This document shows, piece after piece, positions 54,586 through 64,000 of a stretch of 64,000 bases of DNA; within the stretch, counting starts at the first letter, position 1; each line of letters begins with the position of its first letter. Source of the stretch: Gigantopelta aegis (lineage: Eukaryota; Mollusca; Gastropoda; Neomphalida; Peltospiridae); contig NC_054704.1 in assembly GCF_016097555.1 (NCBI RefSeq), forward strand, positions 93,670,653-93,734,652, read 5' to 3'. Both the position numbers and the translations under genes were made by a program. The notes under the pieces were generated by a model. It ran no database searches, was not told the origin of the DNA, and saw only the letters and a program-made list of their open reading frames with translations.

Positions 54586-55657
54586 ATCATGTATTACTGT
54601 TTTGTCATTCAGATTACCTTGGATTTTCCAACAATTGCCTTAAAACATGTAAAACAAGAAGATTTTAACCTATGCAGTTTCATGGTAATTTGTAAAAAAA
54701 AAAAGAAGCTACATGCCAATTCATTGGTTCCCTTTTGACACAGATGGACAACAGTTTCAAAATTAATATTTTCTGCCTCAGTAAATGTTATAATGTGTGG
54801 ATGAGTGTGAGTGTTGGTGCACACATACGTGTGCGTTTAATTTGGATATTGGAAATGCTGTAGTAGTAGGCTACTAATAAAATAAATTTCGAAAATAAAT
54901 CTATGAAAAATCATACCAAATATTTTACAAAAATATACGATGTATCATATTAAAAAGCATAAAAGAGTATTTGTCTGATCTGTTCTTATTTCATGTCTTC
55001 TGCTACCAGATATGTAGTTCGTGCCAGCACAGACACAGTGTGTTTTATCACATTCGATTCAGTTTCTAACTGGCACCAAACTATACTCGCCAGACCCTAA
55101 ACTCGATGGTCGCCCAACGGACTATCTTAGTCGCCCTTAGCGAATAAAGGGAAAAATATCCGCCCGGTCCCCCCATCCCCTGATCCTAACCCTAACTAAA
55201 ATTAATAAAGGAGGGGGTGGGGACCGGGCTGATATTGTACCTACATACGGTACTTGTAACAGACTTGAGATGGGGAATTAAGTTTGAACTTTTATGTGAC
55301 TAATATTGAAACTGCAGAGATAATGTTAACACTTCAATGTTACTAAATTTAGATGAATACACAACAGATTTTTTTTTTTGCAGGTAAATTTTGCAAGGTA
55401 TATCTGCAGCCGACAGCGCTCCTTTAAAGGCATATTGTCACAGACGACTTACCTATTTAGTGGTCTAAAAAGTATTACCTGAACAAAAAATATTTTGATT
55501 TGTCCCTAAATGTACTTTATTGAACCGTCTTCGTAACCACCATACTCCATTTATTAATGATATTTTGTAAACACAATTGAATTATGGCAGTGGTCCATAA
55601 TTCAAAAACTAAAATTACAGAGAGCGTTGATATGGATTTCACTCCAGCATGGTTCAG

Positions 55658-56051
55658 TTAAAGGGACATTCCCGAGTTTGCTGCATTGTAACATGTTTTC
55701 GACTAATAAAATATTTCTACGATTAAACTAACATTTTTAATATATTTTCTTATTTAGAATATCAGTGTCTGTATATTCAATGTGTTTCTGGTCGTCTTAA
55801 TTAATATTTATAAGAAGCCCCAACTGGATTTTGTCATCAAATAATTTCGTATGTACGAAAAAATTGTTTTTAGGAAATAAAATAAAATTTAACCTAGTAC
55901 AAATATTACAACGACCAGAAACACGTTTAATATACAGCCACTAATATTTTAAGCAGAAAAATATATTTGATACGTAATTAAAGTCGTCAAAAAGTCTCTA
56001 TTATTCGATAACATCTTAAAATATGCAGCAAACTCGGGAATGTCCCTTTAA
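55658..56051. mobile_element. 394-bp TTAA-type MITE
   Basis: TTAA at 55658-55661 and 56048-56051 flanks perfect inverted ends AGGGACATTCCCGAGTTTGC, continuing TGCAT. Inner sequence is also symmetrical (ATTTCTACGATTAAAC-like, GTTTCTGGTCGT paired with ACGACCAGAAAC). A TTAA duplication suggests mobilisation by a piggyBac- or Kolobok-type transposase. No coding capacity. Confidence 0.9.
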
Positions 56052-56269
56052 GGTGATGCAATAGCTAGATTTGGTTTCCAACAATATTTATTATCCATTT
56101 TTAGAGAAATAAGGTCCTTAAATCCGTGACACTGACAGTATCATGAGTATGCCTTTAAGTTTAACACATCCCGGCTTTACCTGTAACTTGTAAGACGCGC
56201 ACCTGCAATGTTGTACCTGTCATTTAAAATACGTTTTAACATGCAAAACGATATCGTGAACACATGCTT

Positions 56270-56420
56270 ACTTATATGTCAGTTATAAACAGCACGATTC
56301 CCTCTCACTGCACGTAAAACAATGAACAGAAATGCAATACAACGTTACGTCCTTCCTTTTCGTTGTCAAGCTCCGTTTACTCTGGATGAACATTCTTCCG
56401 AAAACATCGCTCCGGGCTAA
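56270..56420 (-). promoter_or_regulatory. RAB23: Candidate RAB23 promoter / non-coding first exon
   Basis: About 100 bp here (56341-56440) is richer in CpG than its surroundings, and on the - strand a donor-like ATAA|GTAAGC occurs at 56272. It is on the correct strand and side for a 5' UTR exon of RAB23, whose human first exon is non-coding. No transcript evidence; weak call. Confidence 0.22.
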
Positions 56421-56851
56421 ATGAACGGAGGTCATCAAGGTTAAATACCGGCAATAAATAAATAAAATATAATTAAGCGCATATATCTTTATTTTTAAGC
56501 TATTTTAATATGCATATATATTATACATACAACGCGTAATGTAATTATATATGAACCAATTGTAAAAAAAATTTGTTATACAGTTAAGAGCCAAATATAT
56601 TTATTGTATGAAAATGTCTCTCTTCGGATACGACGTCACAGAAATTAATCCAGCCTGAACAGGTATGTGCACCACTCGATTTGACAAGCTTGGTTTGGAG
56701 ATATCATGCTGATATGCGCAATGGCTGGTGACAATTGTGAAATTACAGAGAATTATGTCTCAAGAACCAAAGTTATTGACGAATTTGTTGAAGAACACAA
56801 GCATTTTCAACTAAATTTGAGATAGTTGAAGTGTCGTGGGTTGAACTATAC

Positions 56852-56890
56852 GGGGGGGGGGGGGGGGGGGGGGGGGGAGGGGGGGGGGGG
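56852..56890. repeat. G-rich run (39 bp, one A)
   Basis: 26 G, A, then 12 G. Potential G-quadruplex tract. No gene. Confidence 0.88.
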
Positions 56891-57163
56891 AATTAAAGTT
56901 ACACTTCACACCGGTTTTGTATGAGAACCGTTCCATGTACGGCTAGTGTTGTGCCTACATTTTCCAATAAGTTGTGGAAAATACACTTATTTTTGACTAT
57001 TATTGAACGAGATAATAAACATTTCATGCAATGTTACAAAAATTAAATGTCGACAACACCCCTCAAGCGTGCCAGTCCAAGACGTCGTTGGCGCCAAAGT
57101 ACTACTCCATAGGCGTCGATCCAGTTTTAAAAGTGGGGGGGACTGATACATATACATATATTT

Positions 57164-58189
57164 TTATTGTTTTGCAGGGGGGGGGGGGGGTCGAGGTGCA
57201 TCGCGAAGGAACGGTGCACTCTCGATGGCCTTCGCACAGATGAGGTGCGTGATGTGTGCACCGCAATGCGTGTAGTTTGCCAGTGGTTGTACTTTCTTGA
57301 TCAGTGCTTGGCAGCCTTGGTATTTGCCCGACATATTGCTGGCTCCGTCATACGTTTGCGCTCTCAGATGCGTGATTGGGAGGTTGAGTCTGAGCAACGC
57401 GTCTTGCAGCATATTGCTGAGGCTGGCACCAGTCGTCTCAGATACGCTGTACAGACCGATAAAGTCCTCGTGAACGTCGTAAGCGTCGTCTATATATCGC
57501 ACGCATATTGCCTCCTGTTCAACGCCTTGGATGTCTTGAGTTCCGTCGACAATGGCTGCAAAAAGGCCCACGTTCTTGCAAATATTTCGCAGCACCATGT
57601 GTGCCATGATTTTTAACAGTTCGTTTTGCACGGCAACGCTTGTGTATGAAGTTGTGCGTGTCAACCACCTCTGTAACACGACGTCATCGTTGCTCCGCAG
57701 CTCTAACAACTTCATGAAATTACCGTCGCTTGACTCTTTGCCGCGTATTGCCAGTCCCTGCTGCGCTAGATACTGGACGGTCGTCACAATCTTCAGCAGA
57801 GCGTTGCGCGCCTTCGTTTGTTCTTCAAGATGGTGCGTACTTAACTGTGCGTCAACGTCGTTGTTGGAAGACTGGAATTTCAGGTTGCTATGAGAAATAT
57901 GTGCAGATGTCTTTTCGTGGATTTTGAATTTCTAAATTGCCTTCTTCCAGTTGCAAAATCCCTTGGAAACAAATGTGTCCTCTGAACACCGCGCCATGCC
58001 GGCCAAGTCCATGCATACTGCTTCAGCACAAGTAAAGCAGAGTACTCCGCTAACGTTAGCGTCAAAGTGGAGCCATGGAAAGCTATCGAACCACGCGCGC
58101 TGAAAACATAGCGTTCGTTTAGCGAGCCGTTGCACCGGCATGCAGTTGACGTCCCGTGGCTGGTACGGCACTGGCGGTAAGATGGGCAA
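57164..58189 (-). pseudogene. hAT / ZMYM1-like transposase, truncated with a stop
   Basis: The - strand frame starts in a TTF-type zinc-finger region (WFDSFPWLHFDANVSGVLCF, CFTCAEA, then GFCNWKKAI and KFKIHEKTSAHISH). A TAG at 57934-57932 interrupts it after WKKAI. It then continues in the same frame through a DUF4371-like RNase H core with DGTQDIQGVEQEAICVRYID and TYDGASNMSG, holding probable first and second catalytic Asp. It ends at YTHCGAHITHLICAKAIE, followed by a proline run from a C tract. The helical insert, third acidic residue and C-terminal hAT dimerisation region are missing. A frameshift near 58190 probably separates further N-terminal coding sequence (58254-58190). Confidence 0.85.
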
Positions 58190-58963
58190 CCGTGTCTAAG
58201 AAGTGACTCTTTTCTCTGTTTTTTCTTTAACATCTTCACCAACAACTTCGACATTTGAATCCGGTGTCGTCCCTACTCGAAAGAGTCTGGGCATGGCATG
58301 GTATGGCAGTGAAGAACTTTTTAATGTCTATGGTAGTTTTTCTACGGTATACTATCTCCGTTAGCGTTTCGTCCTGGACGATGCAGTTTGCCAAATAACC
58401 TGCGTGTAATTCATCAAATTCGAATTGTTGTATCAAATAGCATGTCAAAATAACCGGATATAAGCCTATGGGTACAATGATAATTGACGAATACATTGTA
58501 TGCAAAATATTCGTTATTAGATTCCTGGAGACTGGAGTAGTTGTTTTTCCGACGATATAACCACGGCCGGTCTATAACAACTAAACTAGTGACCATCATC
58601 TACCTAGCGCGCATGCGCTATTGGTAGTTTGATCCGATGTCCTTGTTTCAAAATAAAATAAACGCATTTTTTTCAGAATAAAAAAAAAAAAAAATAATTA
58701 AACAATATTATTTACTTGACAAATTAACAAATATCGCTAGTAACCATTATTTATATAACTTTCGTTCCGTCTTTCCTTTACGTGTTTTATTTTATTATTA
58801 ATTTCAAATGTCTTTCATTGGGTTTTTCAAATTATAAAAAAGTAGACGCCAGTACTGAACATTTCTGGTGTTACATTTGTATAGACTTTCTGCCCCAACA
58901 CTTGGGTATAATTATTTCAAATTACACATCACTACCTAAGTTTATAGATTGATATTTCTATTG

Positions 58964-58967
<4 letters not shown>

Positions 58968-59036
<69 letters not shown>
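58968..59036. repeat. (GA)n microsatellite
   Basis: About 69 bp of pure GA dinucleotides inside the hAT element. Confidence 0.95.
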
Positions 59037-59038
<2 letters not shown>

Positions 59039-60039
59039 ATATATATTATTATTCAAAATAGCATATACACTTGGTGACATAATGCTAAGAGTAAATCAGC
59101 AATACCTGTTATTTATATGAAGTTCGAAACCAATTAGTCAATTTCAGTATAAAAGAAAGAACCATTAAGTTTTAATAGTTATTTTTACTTAACCAATAAC
59201 GCATATTTAGATACCGTATAACCGGAAACATTTCGAGGTTTTTCATTTTCGAGGTTTGGTCAATTTGAAATGGGCGTGTTTTTATTTTCATGTTTTAGCA
59301 AATCTGGTTTGCGAAAATTTAGTTATTGTTGTTAATTAAAAGTTCAACATCGGCTTCGAGTTGCTTAAAATCGCCGGAGCATAACGTGAAACAACAGAAC
59401 ACTCAATTGCAAGTGGTTAAGGCGGTATCCTATTGGCGAGACAACTGATGACAAGACGTTTATTTAAAGCCAATTACGATTGGTGTGAGAAGTGTTCTAA
59501 GTCAGACAGTGTGGTGTTTGATGTTTAATCTGAGCTCGACATGTTCATTCATACTCGTATACAGTAAGCTGGCTCAGTCTATTCTCTTGTAGTTTCCTGT
59601 GGTCTGCGGTGCTCTGCGCATGGCAGGAAATATCAGGAAATAAAGTATTTCGGTAAATAGTTATTTTAATAATTTTATTATATAGTGGGCACAATGAATA
59701 TTTGTGATTTATTTGGGGATATCTTCAACTATTTTCAAGGTTTAAAATAAAAACTACTACAAATAGATTGTAAAATAATTAGTATATTTACTACCAGTCT
59801 AGTGTAGGAACATAAGAGCCGGCACTCCAAAGCGAAATGCCAAATGGTGATCAGTTACGCTATATATACTAGAACATATTTGTTTCGTCTGAAAAAAGTG
59901 GGGGGGACATTTCCTATGCTGTCCCCCCCCCCCAGCTGAAAAGTGAGGGGGACGTGTCCCCCCTGCCCCCCACCGATTGACGCCCATGTACTACTCCATA
60001 TACATAGTCGGAGACTTCGAGAACATCTTAGATCCAACG

Positions 60040-61540
60040 TGACGAAGTTTTAAACCGTTCAAGTTTGGAGGAACGAGTTTGTGGCGGACTGGTCAGGTCA
60101 GGTCATACGTTCTAATTTGCACATTCAGAACAAGCTGTTATATCGCACACCTGTCATGGGCGCAGGTGTCGGCTCTCGTCGGCTCCTCCGTCCAGGACAG
60201 GAAAAGATTTGGGATGGGTGGGAGAGGGAGTCTCTCGCTCTGGCACAAACTGAAGCAGCCCGACCAGGGTCGGTATCTGGCGAGGGTTGCTTTTGGTGCT
60301 ATTGAATTTGCAATGTCCCATAGGATTAAAGCCAAATAGAAAATGTTGCGTAATTTCTTTAAGGTAATTTTGACTCATAATTTGGAATGGTTCATCAAAA
60401 TTGAAAATCTCTGGGTGCGAGTGCAAGTGGGTGCCAGTTTTCTTTTGCCTGGCTATCAGTGGATCGTAATGCAGTGGTGCTAGGCCGTGGCGAACCCGTA
60501 CAAAAGCAGTTAAGATCACCGAATCTTTCATTGGCGGTGACAACACAGATGAATATATAGTGCCTTTAAATAAGCATGGATATCAACAACTATGAATTCG
60601 CGCACCATCCAGAAGATCCTGACGATTATGTTTGAGGAGGAAGACTGAAAAATGTTCATGGGCAGATTGCCGGACCTGCCGTCACTCCTCCCAACAGCTC
60701 CAAGACATCTACATCTTCATCGCCCTAGCCATACGTACCTCTCTGCCTCTATCTCCTGATTTAGGGTACATCGGAAGTTGTACACGTTTTTGAACTATCT
60801 TCTAAAAATATGTTAATTTAATAGATAATTTTTTTTAAATAGTCTGATAGCCTTTATTTTGGCAGAAAAATCACCCTTTTTATTTTTGGCCTTTAAATTT
60901 ACACCCGGACTACATTTTACAAATTTATTTTACTATAACTTCCGCAAATTCCGCACTCGTTAAACTTAAGCCCCCACCCCAACCCTCCTAATCACTCGCG
61001 AAGTGACACTGAGGTTGTGCCCAGAGTGAACATACCTGAAACTGAGTTGGATACAGGCACATAAAAATAAGAGTTCCACTCCCTTCTACAGACAGAGTTG
61101 GAACCAGATATCGTGGTCAAGACCAGCTGCAGATGAAGCACCTGGCAGTGGTTCATTTCTGTATACTACTGATTGGTTCATTTCTGTATACTACCGATCA
61201 CGACTGCTATATCTTTTTGAAATCGGTCATCGGAAATTCACCTTACGGAGGAAAAAATCCCTTGCCGAAAACTTTGGTATCCAGCTGTAGACAAATTTAC
61301 TGCTCAACTAATATTTTCTGACGCACGCGCAATTATCAATTTCCGGGACATCCTTCGCTTCCTGTGATACATGATTTTGCGGCAGACGATTTGTCTTTGA
61401 AATGCCTTGTTTTAAAGGTAGTTTAAGTTTATTTTTCAATTGTATATAGTTGTAACGTATTTATTGGTTGTGTTAAAATACACCAGATAAGGCAGATAAC
61501 ACTAAATGGCAACATATACGCATAACTCGTCGAGCAGGGA
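60040..61540. other. Unassigned stretch with moderate GC, no gene recognised
   Basis: 60080-60340 is less AT-rich and has overlapping frames on both strands (up to about 130 codons), but none shows a recognisable domain, and frames on opposite strands overlap. It might be decayed transposon sequence. Confidence 0.3.
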
Positions 61541-61719
61541 TCGAAATTGGAAAAAATGCCGGACATTTGGCATGATTTGGTTCGGCAAGCTATAAATTCA
61601 GCCGATCCGAATTAAAACCAGCCGGATCGAACATGATTATATATTGTAATTATAAAGTATAAAATAATTTAAAAAAAAGAAAAAAGAAGAAAAAAAAGGG
61701 TCATCTTAGGTCAAAAGAA

Positions 61720-61880
61720 TGAAAGTTATAGATTTGCATCCGAACAATTTTAAAAACACATAAGGCTTTTTTTCATTATTCATTATTTTTATTGATCTAT
61801 TATTTCAATAGTAGATTCTAGTTCATCAAGATAAACGTCTCCGGCACGATATTTATTATTGTGATGTTTATTGCTGTGCC
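61720..61880. repeat. Third, diverged copy of the 63-kb inverted-repeat sequence
   Basis: GAATGAAAGTTATAGATTTG and CTAGTTCATCAAGATAAACG match, in order, the reverse complement of 63332-63357 and of 63030-63064. It is a dispersed partner of the arms below. Confidence 0.55.
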
Positions 61881-62875
61881 GTAACGTTTATCCATTGGAT
61901 CGAATTTTCCATTTGCAATCACGATTTAATAAAATCAGGCATATGTGCTTTATTTAAGAGCCTCAACACGTACAACAACATATTTTAATAAATTTTAGAC
62001 AAAAATATTAAGTACAATACCTTTGGTAACCTTTCCAGGATTAGATGTTTGAAGATGACACATTTAAACAATTGAAAGCTATTTTTATCCTGGCATATCG
62101 AAAATGCGGAATGAAAATTTTGCGGAACGAGAATTATTCGTATCAAGCATTTTACGTACACCCAGTAAAAAGAAATATTGCGGAACTGAATGGAATTGAT
62201 TATTAAATTTATTTATTTTGTTATTTTTGTTTCTACATATGTGCTTTGTGTGGGTTGCATTATATGCATTGTTAATAATATTATCACATTAAAGTTTTGG
62301 GGTGTATTATTCTTTTTTATTATTATTAAAAAAATAATGATTGTTAGTACAGGTCATTACTTATTTTAAGGCCTTCATTTATTTACTTTTTCCAAAATTA
62401 TTATTTCCTTTAGTAATTGTTTTTAAATATTATTATTACAGGCCATTGCTTACATGTGTTTTTTTCTCTTTTTTTTTGTTTTAATTTCATTTCGTTTTTT
62501 TTAGCTATAATTACTGGTCATTAGTTATTTTAGGAGTTTTATTCAGTTAAATTTAATTGTTATTATTAATTTATTATCAATTAATTGATTTTTAAAAAAT
62601 ATTATTCATTAATTAAGTTTATTTATTTATTATTATAAAACGTGATATTCCATTAAATATCGTGGAATAAACTCGTGAACCCGAGACGAATAATAATAAA
62701 AATAATCCGATTCCACCAACAGTTTTCAATCACATTTTAAATATGCTCACAATGGCCGGCGGGAATATTCGAGATTTTGTTCGTAACTGAAAATTGGATT
62801 AATGCAGGATTACTATTTGGACAAACTGTCTATTTATGCGTAAAACGTGACTCGGGAAGTTTTCTTTATACAGTA

Positions 62876-63064
62876 AGTGTTTATATTTATTGGTACATCT
62901 CATATTTCGCCACGAAATAATTAATTCCATGGTTGTATCGATTCCGCCTGAAATCTGGGCGGAAACTGCACGCTTGTTTTTGCTGTTCAAGTTGTAAACA
63001 TCGGGTCCAATAAATGTCAAAATGTTAAAAAACGGACCGTAGATGTTTACCTTGGTGAACTATA
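62876..63064. repeat. Inverted-repeat arm A
   Basis: Segments CATCTCATATTTCGCCACGA, CCAATAAATGTCAAAATGTT and ACGGACCGTAGATGTTTACC are mirrored in 63549-63737. The arms are about 190 bp, with about 485 bp between them. Probably ends of a foldback or long-TIR element; flanking duplications not found. Confidence 0.8.
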
Positions 63065-63548
63065 GTAGATTCAAGTCCAAATGAGGTCTTTTACATGTTT
63101 GAAGGTGCACGTGCGAGAGTCGAAGTTTTCCATTGGTCTATTTGATGTGCTGAAACAGAAGGACCAATCACATCGTTCCACACATCAAGAGTTTGGCAAT
63201 TCTCGTAGACATTACCACTATTGACAATACTATTGATGATTTGAAACTTGAATTTGTGTGATGATCATTAAGTGCCTCTTTTGTGCAAATAATGAACATT
63301 TTCAGTGGTACCTTTCACGGCATGCAGGCGGTGGATGCAAATCTATAACTTTCATTCTCATGGCCTTATGTTGTCTTGTATAATAATTTAAGTACAATGT
63401 AACTATAAAAAAGGAGATATGAATTGATCATCCCCAGGTACAATGTATATCCTGCAGTAATCAATAGTCACACACAAGGATAAACAGCAATAATTAAAAG
63501 TAAACTCGTATAACTAAAAAGTAATAAAATAAATAATATTAACTAGGT

Positions 63549-63737
63549 GAAGCCTAGTTCACCAAGGTAAACATCTACGGTCCGTTTTTTTAACATTTTG
63601 ACATTTATTGGACCTCTGATGTTTACAAGTTTAACAGCAAAAACAAACACCCAAATTTCAGGCGGAATTGATACAATCATAGAATTAATTATTTCGTGGC
63701 GAAATATGAGATGTAATAACAAATATAAACACCTGCC
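63549..63737. repeat. Inverted-repeat arm B
   Basis: Partner of 62876-63064 (GGTAAACATCTACGGTCCGT, AACATTTTGACATTTATTGG, TCGTGGCGAAATATGAGATG). The 63-residue frame across it is a by-product. Confidence 0.8.
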
Positions 63738-63775
63738 TGCACCCCCCCATTTGGGGTATTGAATTAGCGATATCA

Positions 63776-63862
63776 AGTGCTAGGGTCTGGATTCGAACTC
63801 CAGACCATCGGGACTGTAGCCGAGCACTGTATCCACTCGGCCACGCAGTGGATCAACAAGTG
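63776..63862 (-). repeat. tRNA-like sequence, probably a SINE head
   Basis: On the - strand TGGCCGAGTGG resembles an A box and GAGTTCGAATCC a B box, with the T-arm stem GTCTGGAGTTCGAATCCAGA. The acceptor strands (CACTGCG and CCTAGCAC) do not pair and the anticodon loop is irregular, so it is not a working tRNA. Confidence 0.5.
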
Positions 63863-64000
63863 AGACTGCATTTTAATACTTTTAAATCTCATAGCGTGTA
63901 TTTTGACGGAATGAACCGATTGCTTACAGAATAAAACGAACCTTTAGTCCCATAATGCCTCATTGTGTCTTCTGTGCTATATTTCTACCAAAAGCACCAA

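Larger units (their letters stand above)
57108..59988 (-). mobile_element. 2.9-kb hAT element with 8-bp TSD
   Basis: TACTACTC lies at 57100-57107 and 59989-59996, exactly outside inverted ends CATAGGCGTCGATC and (reverse-complemented) CATGGGCGTCAATC. The 8-bp duplication is the hAT hallmark. Both subterminal regions hold AAAAGTG(G/A)GGGGGAC motifs and G/C runs. One side carries a broken transposase on the - strand (58254-57164); the remaining 58510-59880 shows no gene and includes a (GA)n tract at 58968-59036. The transposase lacks its C-terminus, so this copy is non-autonomous. Confidence 0.85.

Noticed and set aside
57167..57616. 149-codon frame on the + strand
   Set aside because: Antisense shadow of the hAT transposase pseudogene, which carries the recognisable motifs on the - strand.
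60154..60546. 130-codon frame on the - strand
   Set aside because: No recognised motif and it overlaps frames of similar length on the + strand; left as unassigned.
63776..63862. Functional tRNA gene
   Set aside because: A/B boxes are present but acceptor strands do not pair and the anticodon loop is abnormal.

Overview
This is an AT-rich, repeat-dense, intron-rich animal sequence. It has spliced genes with GT-AG introns, tRNA-derived SINEs, Tc1 and hAT DNA transposons, many MITEs and long microsatellites. Nothing looks bacterial. The SINE tails and transposon mix suggest a marine invertebrate, most likely a mollusc; that is inference, because no species-specific sequence was compared.

Two conserved genes can be supported, and they lie tail to tail. 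On the + strand, 6763-7100 is the last coding exon of BAG2, an Hsp70 co-chaperone; its upstream exons are not visible and are probably before the window. On the - strand, RAB23 is complete as a coding sequence: seven coding exons between 50608 and 16068 join in frame into a 234-residue small GTPase with G1-G5 motifs and a C-terminal CSLL prenylation box. Human BAG2 and RAB23 are also adjacent and convergent, so the pair appears to be conserved microsynteny.

Layout. 1-4135: composite satellite block (365-bp units each carrying an RFX X-box-like palindrome, two arrays rich in GCAAGCTTGC, a ~125-145 bp repeat). 5491-5898: SINE with target-site duplications. 6573-7100: MITE, then the BAG2 exon, then a 3' UTR to about 8523. 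8.5-16 kb: intergenic, with a large foldback structure at 9911-10730. 16-19.7 kb: RAB23 coding exons 7 to 3. 19.7-35.1 kb: intron 2 (15.4 kb) with several hAT-like elements, a TTAA MITE, an AP-1-like site cluster and a long-TIR element at 23773-24720 carrying a RecQ-helicase fragment. 35.2-50.5 kb: intron 1 (15.2 kb) with a GC-rich island, an intact Tc1 transposon, a decayed Tc1, SINEs, a SINE-derived minisatellite and a 47-nt G run. 50.6-64 kb: the 5' side of RAB23 and intergenic DNA, with a TTAA MITE and a 2.9-kb hAT element (57108-59988) flanked by an 8-bp duplication.

BAG2 and RAB23 are not known to act in one pathway (chaperone control versus ciliary trafficking and Hedgehog signalling). 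Their adjacency looks like an inherited arrangement, not a functional operon. The best leads are the ancient gene pair, the RecQ fragment inside a transposon-like long inverted repeat, the intact DD34E Tc1 element, and the X-box-bearing satellite. I found no unknown multi-gene system.
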